DNA from: Corynebacterium afermentans subsp. afermentans
GTDB lineage: Bacteria > Actinomycetota > Actinomycetes > Mycobacteriales > Mycobacteriaceae
Assembly (NCBI RefSeq): GCF_030408355.1
Contig: NZ_CP046606.1
Location: 620,001-684,000, forward strand
Reading direction: 5' to 3'
Length of the DNA stretch: 64,000 bases
The notes beneath the pieces are model-generated. The model searched no databases. It was given only the letters and a program-made list of their open reading frames with translations, and was not told the DNA's origin. This document shows positions 1-7,691 of the stretch, in pieces (position 1 is the first letter of the stretch; every line of letters begins with the position of its first letter). A program made the position numbers and the translations under genes.

Positions 1-194
1 TAGCCTCCTTGCACTGCGGTGAGGATGTCGGCGGCGCAGCCGTCGTGAAGCTTGCGCCCCCACTGCGAGCGCGGCACGACCTCACCGTCGATGGCCACCG
101 CGGTGCCGTCGGCGGGCGCGCCGACCTCCGCCACGAGTTCCTCTACCGTCGTGGCGGCGGTGGTGGCCGCTTCTCCGTTGAGCGTGATGTTCAT
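1..194 (-). CDS. thiS: ThiS sulfur carrier protein (stop codon cut by the window edge)
   Basis: ThiS is the small ubiquitin-like protein that carries sulfur, as a C-terminal thiocarboxylate, to the thiazole synthase ThiG. Sixty-four codons are visible, starting at ATG 194 and reading MNITLNGEAA... to ...LTAVQGG. The Gly-Gly end is the hallmark that is adenylated and thiolated. After the second Gly only the bases TA remain, which fits a TAA or TAG stop just outside the window, so the protein itself is essentially complete. The start overlaps the thiO stop (ATGA), implying translational coupling. thiG would be expected next, beyond the left edge. Confidence 0.9.
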   Translation of the reverse strand, partial: MNITLNGEAATTAATTVEELVAEVGAPADGTAVAIDGEVVPRSQWGRKLHDGCAADILTAVQGG

Positions 195-1249
195 GAATGC
201 CTCCTCGGGTCGCACGCGGACAAGTCTATTGAGGGCCCTTGCCTATCGACGAGCTCCGCCCCAACCCTCGCCCCCAACCCCGCCAACAGAATCCCGTGCC
301 GGAAGTAACCGGTGGACACGACCGTGCGCTCGTCGATGCGGCCGAGATAGGGCAGGTCGTCCGGCGTGCCGGGGCGCGCGCCCGCGGTGGCCTCGACGAA
401 GTCGCACTCCTCCAGCGCCGGGACGAGCTCGATGGCATCGCGCAACAGCTGGTGGATGCCCTGGACCTGGGGCTTACCGCGGCCATCCTCGCGGGTGGTC
501 GCGCCGATGGTCAACGTGCCGTCCTTTCTGGGGATGAGGTAGACGGGACGGTCCTCCACAAACCCGCGGACCACCCGCGTAAGCAGCGGGTACTGGTGCT
601 GCGGGACCCGCACGTGCAGCACGTCGCCGTACACCGGGCGCAGGTCCAGGCATTCCACGAGCTGGCTTGCGCCGAGCCCGTTGGCGACGACGACCTGGTC
701 GGCGTTGCCGAGCTGGTCGAGGCTGTCAATGCGGTCGGTGGTGAAGGTGACGCCCGCGGACCGGCAGGCGCGGATAAGCGCACGCGTAAACAGGCGGGGC
801 TGCACCTGGTGGTCGCCGTCGATGCTGACAGCGCCGTTGATGGCGGGGGAGAGCGCCGGCTCGAGCTTCCGGACCTGACGCACGGTGAGCTTGTCCACCG
901 CCATGCCGTGCCGGGACTGGTACTCGCGCAGCTCGTTCAGGTGGGTCTTGTCCGCGATGTCGCGGGCGACCACGAGGGTGCCGTCCGTGCGGTAACCCGT
1001 GGGCAGGTCCGTGTACTTCGCGGTGAGTTCGATCAGGTCCGGGTACCACTCCGCGGACGCGCGCATCAGCGGGAAGAGGGGATCCTGCTTGTACACCACC
1101 TCCGCAGTCGGGGCGAGCATGCCACCCGCGTGATGGGAGGCCCCGGAGGCGGGCTCAGGGTCGTGGACCGTGACCGTGTGGCCGCGGTCCGCGAGGGTAA
1201 GCGCGGTGGCCAGGCCGATAATTCCTGCGCCGACGACCGAAACATTCAC
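191..1249 (-). CDS. thiO: ThiO glycine oxidase, thiamine thiazole biosynthesis
   Basis: FAD-dependent amine oxidase (352 aa) that oxidises glycine to the imine used by ThiG to build the thiazole ring. The N-terminus has a Rossmann dinucleotide motif (VVGAGIIGLATALTLADRGH, residues 5-24). The C-terminal part has the flavin-binding FRHGILLAGLGARVG region typical of the DAO family. The start is GTG at 1249. Its stop overlaps the thiS start by one base beyond a full codon (ATGA). In corynebacteria thiE normally lies directly upstream; here an IS30 element separates them, so transcription from the thiE side may be reduced or may depend on the element. Confidence 0.9.
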   Translation of the reverse strand: MNVSVVGAGIIGLATALTLADRGHTVTVHDPEPASGASHHAGGMLAPTAEVVYKQDPLFPLMRASAEWYPDLIELTAKYTDLPTGYRTDGTLVVARDIADKTHLNELREYQSRHGMAVDKLTVRQVRKLEPALSPAINGAVSIDGDHQVQPRLFTRALIRACRSAGVTFTTDRIDSLDQLGNADQVVVANGLGASQLVECLDLRPVYGDVLHVRVPQHQYPLLTRVVRGFVEDRPVYLIPRKDGTLTIGATTREDGRGKPQVQGIHQLLRDAIELVPALEECDFVEATAGARPGTPDDLPYLGRIDERTVVSTGYFRHGILLAGLGARVGAELVDRQGPSIDLSACDPRRHS

Positions 1250-1334
1250 GCTTGACAGGGTAGCGCGTTCGTGTCGGTGTGGAAGCGAGTTTCGTGTGGT
1301 TCAGCCAGACCTCAGCGACGCCCGTGCGCACAGA

Positions 1335-3101
1335 CCCTGAGGAACAAAGCACGAGTTTGCCCTAATTTCGGCGGCGGGATCAAGCGGTTAATGCGCCACG
1401 ATTGAATATTTGCTGGAGTATCTCACGTGGGGTTGCTCCGCCGAGGACTTGTCGTGGTGTGTCGTTGAGTTCGTCTTGTACCCAGGCGACGTGCTCGGGG
1501 GTTACTTCGGCGAAGTCGGTGCCCTTTTTGTAGAAGCGGCGGCGGATCTCACCGTTGGTGTTCTCGTTGGTCGGCCGCTGCCACGGCGCGTGCGGATCGC
1601 AAAAGTACACCTCGCAGCCGTCTTTGATGCGCACACGTGCGGTTTCAGCCATTTCCACGCCTTGATCCCAGGTGATGGTCTTGAGCTGTTCAGCGTTGAG
1701 GTCTTTGACCATCTGCTGGATCGTTGCAATCACCGTCATCGATGTGTGTTCGGTGGGCAGATGACCAAGCAGGGTGTAGCGGCTGGTGCGCTCCACCAGG
1801 GTAATCAGCGCGCTTTTGCCGCCGGTGCCGATAACAAGATCGCCTTCCCAGTGCCCGGGGATTGCCCGGTCGTCAGCCTCTGGGCTGCGCTTGGTGATTT
1901 CAGCACCTTTGATCCACGGCTTACCGGTGAGCACACCGGCATTACGGGGCCGAGCTTTTCGCCGCTTGCCGCCGCGGATGAGCACATCTTGGGTCTTCAT
2001 CACCGCTTCAAGCTCGGCGCGCAAGCTGCCTTTGCCCTGGATGTACAAGGCACTGTAGATCGCTTCGTGGGAAATACGCATGCTTTCATCATCGGCGAAA
2101 GCATGCTGAAGCCACACACTGATGCGCCCGGGCGACCACCGGCGGGCAAGACACGTCACCACCACAGCACGAAGTGCCGGGTTGTCGTCAAGCTTGCGCA
2201 CCTTCGGCCGGTGCGCACGCGCCTTGGCGCCCAGGCCGGCTTGCCGGGCGTTGTAGTACACCGTGGCCTCACCGTCTTCGCCGGGAACTTCCCACCCGTT
2301 GCGGGCGATTTCCCGGCTGATCACGCTATGGTGGCGCCCCAGAAGTGCTCCGATCTGCCTGGCTGACATTCCCTGGCTGCACCCATGTTGGATCGTCAGG
2401 CGGTCTTCATACGACAGTCGGACCCCGCGGCCGACTTTCACACGGTCCTCGGCATAGTCGGCAGGCGCGTGGCCTGCCTGTGTTTTCATTGGTGCTGGCA
2501 CGGAATCAACTTTGCTGTGTGCAGGTGGTTTTACCGTGCAAGCCTCCGGCGTGTCCGCGCGCTGTGACGCATCACGGTTTCCGCCCGCCTTCTCCTGGCG
2601 TGCTTGCTGCACCCAGCGATACACCGAATTCGCAGACCGGTCGAACGCCGCCGCAACCTCGTCAACCGGCTCACCAGCCAGCACCCGTGCGACCGCGTCA
2701 GCTTTCTGCTGCGGGGTGATGCGGGGCTTTTGCTGCAGTTCGGTGAGCACACCGACTTTCGCCAACCGCTGGTACAACGCCCCTGGTGACATGCCTAACG
2801 TCGCAGCCGCATCCGGTACCGACATACCTGAAGCCACCAGCGCCACCGCCTCGTCGATGAGCTGGTCACGTGCACGTGCCAACGCCTTCTTCGGCGGGAG
2901 CACGCCTGCTTGCTTGACCCATTCATAAACCGTGGCCTCTGCCACACCGGCCTCACGAGCAATCTCGCCGACATCATCGCCTGCAACAAGCCGCGCCACA
3001 GACGCAGCCTTCACATCCTTCGGAGTCCAACGACCAGCCACAACAACCTCCAAGTCGAGGTGGCGCATTCACCCACTGACAACTCCGGCCTTACTCAGGG
3101 G
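1335..3101 (-). mobile_element. IS30-family insertion sequence between thiE and thiO
   Basis: One long transposase gene fills the gap between thiE and thiO, which are adjacent in related genomes. A short inverted pair CCCTGAG (1335-1341) and CTCAGGG (3094-3100) lies just outside the gene. A second weak similarity, GAGTT, lies slightly further in at 1353 and near 3085. I could not fix the terminal inverted repeats or a target duplication, so the boundaries are approximate. If the outer pair is part of the ends, the thiE stop codon lies inside the element. Confidence 0.7.
1380..3068 (-). CDS. IS30 family transposase with long N-terminal HTH extension
   Basis: 562-aa DDE transposase. The second half is a clear IS30 core: an HTH near residues 220-255 (SARQIGALLGRHHSVISREI), then the rve-type catalytic domain with GHWEGDLVIG (first Asp), TWDQGVEM (second Asp, where DNG is more usual) and PWQRPTNENTNGEIRRRF (Glu). 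Ahead of this, residues 10-160 hold what look like three successive helix-turn-helix units (VGEIAREAGVAEATVYEWV, VPDAAATLGMSPGALYQRL, VDEVAAAFDRSANSVYRWV). Typical IS30 transposases are about 350-420 aa, so this is a long form. The frame is intact and could be active. Transcription runs in the same direction as the thi genes. Confidence 0.93.
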   Translation of the reverse strand: MRHLDLEVVVAGRWTPKDVKAASVARLVAGDDVGEIAREAGVAEATVYEWVKQAGVLPPKKALARARDQLIDEAVALVASGMSVPDAAATLGMSPGALYQRLAKVGVLTELQQKPRITPQQKADAVARVLAGEPVDEVAAAFDRSANSVYRWVQQARQEKAGGNRDASQRADTPEACTVKPPAHSKVDSVPAPMKTQAGHAPADYAEDRVKVGRGVRLSYEDRLTIQHGCSQGMSARQIGALLGRHHSVISREIARNGWEVPGEDGEATVYYNARQAGLGAKARAHRPKVRKLDDNPALRAVVVTCLARRWSPGRISVWLQHAFADDESMRISHEAIYSALYIQGKGSLRAELEAVMKTQDVLIRGGKRRKARPRNAGVLTGKPWIKGAEITKRSPEADDRAIPGHWEGDLVIGTGGKSALITLVERTSRYTLLGHLPTEHTSMTVIATIQQMVKDLNAEQLKTITWDQGVEMAETARVRIKDGCEVYFCDPHAPWQRPTNENTNGEIRRRFYKKGTDFAEVTPEHVAWVQDELNDTPRQVLGGATPREILQQIFNRGALTA

Positions 3102-3796
3102 TGCTTCCTCTGGGTTTGTGCGTGTGGCTGGCTCGTGGCAGCGCGGGCCTGGGCACCTCGCTCGAACTCGGCGACGACACGCTCGCAGTACGCCTTCGCG
3201 TCGTCGGCGTGCATGATGCCGCGCACGATGGCCAGCCCATCCACGCCCGCCCGAGCCAGGTCGTAGGCGTCGTCGGCGGTGACGTCGCCGATGGCCACCA
3301 GCGGCAGCTTAGAGGCGGCCACCAAATCCGGGTAGCCGTCCAGCCCGATCGGGGCGCGGCCGGAATCCTTCGTCGGGGTGGCGCGGAACGGCCCGCAGCC
3401 GATGTAGTCGATGACGCCCTTGTGCTCGTTGGCGGCCTGGACCAGCTCCAAGGTGCCGGTGGTCAGGCCGATGATCGCGTCCGGGCCAAGCAGCTCGCGT
3501 ACCACCCGCACGTCCAGGTCATCCTGGCCGACGTGGACGCCGGAAATGCCTTCGTGGCGGAGGGCAGCGGCGACGTCGGCGCGGTCGTCGATAAGCACAT
3601 GCGTTTGCGGGTTGACGGAGTGGACTGCTTCTGCGACGGCGCGGGAGAGCGCGTAGAGCTCGCGCGCGGAGATCGGCTTCGAACGGACCTGGATCACGCC
3701 CGCGCCGCCGGCCACGGCCTGGCGGGCGCGCTCCACGACGTCTGGGCCCTGGCCGGTGACGAAGTAACAGCGCAGGTCGAGGGGCAGCTTAGTCAC
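3095..3796 (-). CDS. thiE: ThiE thiamine-phosphate synthase
   Basis: Couples the pyrimidine (HMP-PP) and thiazole phosphate moieties into thiamine phosphate. The 233-aa protein has the TIM-barrel pattern of ThiE: GAGVIQVRSKP, THVLIDDRADVA, GISGVHVGQDDLDV, IIGLTTGTLELVQAA, DYIGCGPFRATPTKDSG and LVAIGDVTADDA. Start GTG 3796 overlaps the preceding small gene by 8 bases, so the two are probably co-translated. The last ~20 residues (GAQARAATSQPHAQTQRKHP) lie beyond the barrel. The stop TGA is inside a CCCTGAG motif that may belong to the IS end, so the native C-terminus may have been altered. Confidence 0.92.
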   Translation of the reverse strand: MTKLPLDLRCYFVTGQGPDVVERARQAVAGGAGVIQVRSKPISARELYALSRAVAEAVHSVNPQTHVLIDDRADVAAALRHEGISGVHVGQDDLDVRVVRELLGPDAIIGLTTGTLELVQAANEHKGVIDYIGCGPFRATPTKDSGRAPIGLDGYPDLVAASKLPLVAIGDVTADDAYDLARAGVDGLAIVRGIMHADDAKAYCERVVAEFERGAQARAATSQPHAQTQRKHP

Positions 3797-4040
3797 GCAG
3801 CGCCTCGATCAATTCGTCTTTGGTCATCTCGGAGCGGCCCTCGATGTCGAGCTCCTGGGCGCGGGCGTACAGCTCGTCTTTGGTCCAGTCCTCGTAGGAG
3901 CCGGACTCGCCGCCGCGCTCGCCGACTGCGGAGCGGCCGTCGCGCGCCGCTGCGTTGGCGATGGCGGCCGCCTTGGACTTGGAGTTGCCCTCGCGCAGCA
4001 GGGCCTCGTAGAGCTCGGGATCCTTGATCGAATCAGCCAT
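3789..4040 (-). CDS. DUF7218-like small protein with Rho-N/SAP-type C-terminus
   Basis: 83-aa hydrophilic protein, start ATG 4040. The N-terminus SIKDPELYEALLREGNSKSKAAAIANA and the C-terminus YEDWTKDELYARAQELDIEGRSEMTKDELIEALRD match the pattern of the actinobacterial DUF7218 family. The C-terminal ~35 residues resemble the helix-extended-loop-helix (Rho N-terminal/SAP-like) fold that binds nucleic acid. The cellular role is unknown. It overlaps the thiE start by 8 bases and is the first gene of the thi cluster, though it has no known part in thiamine synthesis. Confidence 0.8.
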   Translation of the reverse strand: MADSIKDPELYEALLREGNSKSKAAAIANAAARDGRSAVGERGGESGSYEDWTKDELYARAQELDIEGRSEMTKDELIEALRD

Positions 4041-4099
4041 GGGGACAGCTTATGCGTTTTCGAGGTCCCGGTGGGGCGGGCTGCGGGCGGTGATTTGCG

Positions 4100-4229
4100 G
4101 ATCTGCTAGTTGCTCGAAAACGGAACTAGCAGATGATGCTGTTGTTGAAACCGGGTTCCAATATCACCTGGGGAAACAAAAAGTTGGACACTTGATCTGC
4201 TAGTTGTCCAAAAACGGAACTAGCAGATC
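4100..4229. repeat. Palindromic intergenic repeat unit, copy 1
   Basis: Non-coding unit with two hairpins. Hairpin 1 is ATCTGCTAGTT (4101-4111) with AACTAGCAGAT (4124-4134). Hairpin 2 is GATCTGCTAGTT (4194-4205) with AACTAGCAGATC (4218-4229). Between them lie a quasi-palindrome, GTTGAAACCGGGTTCCAA, and the stretch AAAGTTGGACACTT. The same organisation recurs in inverted orientation at 43444-43560. The unit sits between the divergent DUF7218 gene and the 3' end of the cation-efflux gene. Confidence 0.85.
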
Positions 4230-4267
4230 CGCGCGGGGGCTGGAGAGGCACCCGGCAGAAGGGATCC

Positions 4268-5182
4268 CTAGACCGTCAGCGGGCCGGTGCGGGTGGGATG
4301 CCCCAGCGGCTCCACGTGGACGATCGTCTCCGCGCCGCCGAGTGATTCGGCCACGCCGATCTCCACCTCGTCGGCGTGGTCGTGGGCGCGGTCGACCGTC
4401 CAGCCGCCGGGGACCTGCATGACCAGGTTGACCATGCGCTCGCGGCCGGCGGCGGTGGTGCGCACTGAGGTGAACTTCACGCCGTTGGCGGCGGCGTACT
4501 CATCCAGGTAGGCGTGGACGATCTGGTTTTCTTCCTTCGGCAGCGACTCTGCCAGCAGGCCCAGGATTGCGCCCTTGAGCAGCTTGTAGCCGGTGAACAT
4601 GATGTTCGCGCCCACGACCAGCGCCACGATCGGGTCCAGAGGCTGCCAGCCGGTCAGCCACACCAGCGCCATGCCGACGATGACGCCGACGGTGGTCCAG
4701 ACGTCGGTGAGCAAATGGTGCCCGTCGGCATCCAGGGTGGTGGAGCGGTAGTTCTTGCCCGCACGGATGAGCGCCACGCCGACGACGCCGTTGAGAATGG
4801 TGGCCACGACGGAAAATGCCAGGCCGATGCCGAGCTGCTCCACCGGCACCGGGTGTATCAACCGGTCCACGGCGGTGTAGATGATCGCTACAGACGCCAG
4901 CAGGATCAGCGAGCCCTCCACCTGGGCGGAGAAGTACTCGGCGCGGGCGTGGCCGAAGTGGTGGTTAGCGTCCGCGGGCTTGGCCGACAGCTTCAGCGCC
5001 CACAGGCCCACTGCGGCGGCGATGAGGTTGATGCCGGATTCGATGGCGTCTGAAAGAAAGCCCACAGAGCCCGTCACCCATGCGGCAGTGGCCTTCAACA
5101 CAATGGTCAGTACCGCCGCGGCGATGGAAAGCCACATGAATCGCTCGAGGAGTTTTTGCTCGGTGTTTTCCACGGTTTTCAT
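4268..5182 (-). CDS. Cation diffusion facilitator (CDF) family transporter
   Basis: 304-aa inner-membrane transporter that probably exports divalent metal (Zn, Fe, Co or Mn) in exchange for protons. Six membrane segments are visible from about residue 15 to 190. The CDF metal-site residues appear in FLSDAIESGINLIAA and HHLLTDVWTTVGV, and the HFGHARAEYFSA loop is typical. A C-terminal cytoplasmic domain follows from about residue 205 (ENQIVHAYLDEY...), with the family ending DHADEVEIGVAESLGGAETIVHVEP. Start ATG 5182 (MKTVENTEQ) is chosen over an upstream in-frame start because the alignment-like N-terminus begins there and GAGAGGG lies just before it. Confidence 0.88.
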   Translation of the reverse strand: MKTVENTEQKLLERFMWLSIAAAVLTIVLKATAAWVTGSVGFLSDAIESGINLIAAAVGLWALKLSAKPADANHHFGHARAEYFSAQVEGSLILLASVAIIYTAVDRLIHPVPVEQLGIGLAFSVVATILNGVVGVALIRAGKNYRSTTLDADGHHLLTDVWTTVGVIVGMALVWLTGWQPLDPIVALVVGANIMFTGYKLLKGAILGLLAESLPKEENQIVHAYLDEYAAANGVKFTSVRTTAAGRERMVNLVMQVPGGWTVDRAHDHADEVEIGVAESLGGAETIVHVEPLGHPTRTGPLTV

Positions 5183-5284
5183 CCCTCTCACACCCGCGTT
5201 GCAGAGGCTGAGCCTAGCAAATCGGTACCGTGGTGCGAACACACCATCAAACTCTCGATAAAGCTAAAGGGAAGGTTTTTCATT

Positions 5285-5452
5285 ATGGGACGCTGGGTCG
5301 TCGCAATCGCCGGCGCCGTCGTTGGCGCGCTGTTTTTCGGATGGCTGCTGCAGATGCTGGGGGTGACCGGGATCCTCTACACTATCGGAGTGCTGGTGGG
5401 TTCCGCGGTCACGTCCTCTCTCGCCGGCACGCTGATCAAGCCTGGCCGCTAA
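5285..5452 (+). CDS. Small GlsB/YeaQ/YmgE-like membrane protein
   Basis: 55-aa very hydrophobic protein starting at ATG 5285 after a good ribosome site (AAGGGAAGG). It has two membrane segments rich in Gly/Ala (VVAIAGAVVGALFFGWLL and TIGVLVGSAVTSSLAGTLI). This resembles the small transglycosylase-associated (GlsB/YeaQ) stress membrane proteins, although the protein is shorter than most of that family. It lies 30 bp upstream of the BCCT transporter in the same direction and may be co-transcribed. The function is not known. Confidence 0.65.
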   Translation: MGRWVVAIAGAVVGALFFGWLLQMLGVTGILYTIGVLVGSAVTSSLAGTLIKPGR

Positions 5453-5481
5453 CTCTGCCAAAAATCTAGAGAGGACCAAAC

Positions 5482-7224
5482 ATGGCGCGCACACGCCGTT
5501 TGCAATCTGATCCCCTTATTTTCTTCTCCGCGCTGGGTTTCATCCTGGTGTTCGTCGTAGCCACCCTGGCGTTCGGCGACCGGGCCCGCCAAACCTACGC
5601 GGACATCTCCGGCTGGCTGATGGACCACTTCACGTGGCTCTACGTCGGCGGCGTTTCGGCCACGCTGATCTTCCTCATCGTGGTGTTCGTCTCCCGCTAC
5701 GGCAACCTTCGCCTGGGCGATGACGACGACGAGCCGGAGTATTCCTACCCCGTCTGGTTTGCCATGCTGTTTGCCGCCGGCATGGGTGCAACGCTGTTGT
5801 TCTGGGGCGCGGCCGAGCCGCTGAACCACGCCTACAACCCGCCGCGCGGGGGCTACGACTCCATGAGCCGCGAGGCGATTATCCAGGCGTTCCAGTTCAC
5901 CTACTACCACTTCGGCATCCACATGTGGGTCATCTTCACGCTGCCGGGTCTGGCCGTGGGGTACTTCGTATATAAGCGGAAAATGCCCGCGCGTATGTCG
6001 TCGATGTTCTCGCCGCTGCTCGGTGGCAAGGTGTACGACACCCCGGGCAAGCTGCTCGATGCCCTAGGCATCATCGGCACCGTTTTTGGCCTCGCCGTGT
6101 CCGTGGGCCTGGGCGTGCTGCAGATTTCTGCGGGCATGAACATTCTTTGGGACGTCCCACTGGTCACCCCCGTACAAATCGGCATCATCTGCGCGATCAC
6201 CCTCGCCGCCTCGATTTCGGTGGCCACCGGCCTGGACAAAGGCGTGAAGATCCTGTCCAACCTGAACATCGCCGGCACGATCCTGCTGATGATCTTCGTG
6301 CTGCTCACCGGCCCCACGCTGAAGCTGCTCGGACAGATCACCGAGTCCTTCGGCATCTATGCGCAGTCGCTGCCGGAGCTGATGTTCTGGGTGGACTCCT
6401 ACAACGACAACCCGGGCTGGCACGCCACCTGGACTGCCTTCTACTGGGCGTGGACGATCTGCTGGTCGCCGTTTGTGGGCATGTTCTTCGCCCGCATCTC
6501 CCGCGGCCGCACCGTGCGCGAGTTCATCGGCGGCACCTTGCTTCTGCCCACCACCTTCGACCTGATCTGGTTTTCCATCTTCGGCCGCGCGGCCATTGAC
6601 ATGGAGGAAAAGGACCCGGGCGTGCTCACCACCCCGGTGGTGGAGGAGGGCGACACCCCGCAGGCGCTATTTACCCTGCTTGCGGAGTACCCGCTGTACG
6701 CCGTCACCGGCACCTTGGCACTTGTGGTGATCGTGTTCTACTTTGTCACCTCCATGGACTCCGCCGCCCTGGTGATGGACATGTTCGCCTCCGGCGAGGA
6801 GAACAAGTCGCCCACCTTCTACCGCGTGGGCTGGGTCGTGGCCGTGGGCCTAGTCACCGGCGCGCTGCTGTTTATCAACGACTCCGGCATTGAGGCCCTG
6901 CAGCAAGTGGTGATCATCATCGCGCTGCCGTTCTTCTTCATGTACTTCGTCATGATGTACTCGCTGATCAAGGCGATGAACGACGACTCCGCCGCCGCGC
7001 GCAAGACCCGCTCCCGCACCTGGGAGAAGACCGACACCGCAGAAAAGCTCGAGGAGGGCGAGAACAAGCCCGCGCCGGGCTACGACTCGGAAGGCAACGA
7101 GGTCGAGCGCCCCGAGCTCGAGTACGACGCGGAGGACGATTCCTGGAAGTTCCCGGAGGGCTTCAGGTTGGATCGCAGCGGCGAGAACGAAACGCTTGTC
7201 GACGACCGCAGGTCCGACCAGTAG
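5482..7224 (+). CDS. BCCT family betaine/choline/carnitine-type transporter
   Basis: 580-aa secondary transporter for compatible solutes or choline, with twelve membrane segments. Family signatures are visible: AAGMGATLLFWGAAEPL in TM3, and the long WTAFYWAWTICWSPFVGMFFARISRGRTVREF in TM8, whose tryptophans form the ligand site. The glycine motif reads G-M-G-A-T rather than the G-M-G-I-G known from BetP, so the coupling ion or substrate may differ. The last ~75 residues form a charged, acidic cytoplasmic tail (DSEGNEVERPELEYDAEDDS), in keeping with osmosensing termini of this family. The substrate cannot be assigned from sequence. Confidence 0.92.
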   Translation: MARTRRLQSDPLIFFSALGFILVFVVATLAFGDRARQTYADISGWLMDHFTWLYVGGVSATLIFLIVVFVSRYGNLRLGDDDDEPEYSYPVWFAMLFAAGMGATLLFWGAAEPLNHAYNPPRGGYDSMSREAIIQAFQFTYYHFGIHMWVIFTLPGLAVGYFVYKRKMPARMSSMFSPLLGGKVYDTPGKLLDALGIIGTVFGLAVSVGLGVLQISAGMNILWDVPLVTPVQIGIICAITLAASISVATGLDKGVKILSNLNIAGTILLMIFVLLTGPTLKLLGQITESFGIYAQSLPELMFWVDSYNDNPGWHATWTAFYWAWTICWSPFVGMFFARISRGRTVREFIGGTLLLPTTFDLIWFSIFGRAAIDMEEKDPGVLTTPVVEEGDTPQALFTLLAEYPLYAVTGTLALVVIVFYFVTSMDSAALVMDMFASGEENKSPTFYRVGWVVAVGLVTGALLFINDSGIEALQQVVIIIALPFFFMYFVMMYSLIKAMNDDSAAARKTRSRTWEKTDTAEKLEEGENKPAPGYDSEGNEVERPELEYDAEDDSWKFPEGFRLDRSGENETLVDDRRSDQ

Positions 7225-7259
7225 CAGGTTAACCTGCAACGGCGATGCGGCTTGAGCCC

Positions 7260-7691
7260 CTAGCGGGCCAGCCGCATTGTTCTGTGCGGGACGCCGGTGT
7301 CGAGGGACTCGTCGCCCTCGGCAACAAGCCCGAACTGCTCGTAGTAGCCCACCAGGCCGGACTGGGCCTCCACGATGAGGTCGCCGTCGAAGCGCTCGGT
7401 GTATTCGATGCCGGTGCGCACGATCTCCGGTCCAAGGCCGGACCCGCGGAAATCAGGGTGAACCACAAACCGGCCGAAGCGCGAGCCGTTCTCGGTGGGG
7501 AAGACGCGGGCGCAGCCGGCCAACGTCTCGCCGTCGAAGGCGAGGATGTGACGAGTCTCAGGGGCGGCGTCTTGGTCGTCGATCTCGTTGAAGGGGCAGT
7601 TCTGCTCGGCCACGAAGACGTCCACGCGCAGCTTGTACAGCTGGTGGACCTGCATGGGAGTCATCTCATGCAGTGATTTGAGGCTGATCAT
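7260..7691 (-). CDS. GNAT family N-acetyltransferase (ElaA-like)
   Basis: 143-aa acetyltransferase. LYKLRVDVFVAEQNCPFNEIDDQD is the ElaA-type N-terminus, and RFVVHPDFRGSGLGPEIV carries the acetyl-CoA-binding R/Q-x-x-G-x-G/A loop. The end, YYEQFGLVAEGDESLDTGVPHRTM, is the typical GNAT C-terminus. The acceptor substrate is unknown. Start ATG 7691 overlaps the end of the upstream DUF418 gene by 26 bases, implying translational coupling. The gene converges on the BCCT transporter with a 35-bp gap. Confidence 0.85.
   Translation of the reverse strand: MISLKSLHEMTPMQVHQLYKLRVDVFVAEQNCPFNEIDDQDAAPETRHILAFDGETLAGCARVFPTENGSRFGRFVVHPDFRGSGLGPEIVRTGIEYTERFDGDLIVEAQSGLVGYYEQFGLVAEGDESLDTGVPHRTMRLAR

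Noticed and set aside
1335..3101. Exact terminal inverted repeats for the IS30 element
   Set aside because: CCCTGAG/CTCAGGG is only seven bases and the GAGTT pair is out of register with it; no matching target duplication was found, so ends are left approximate.
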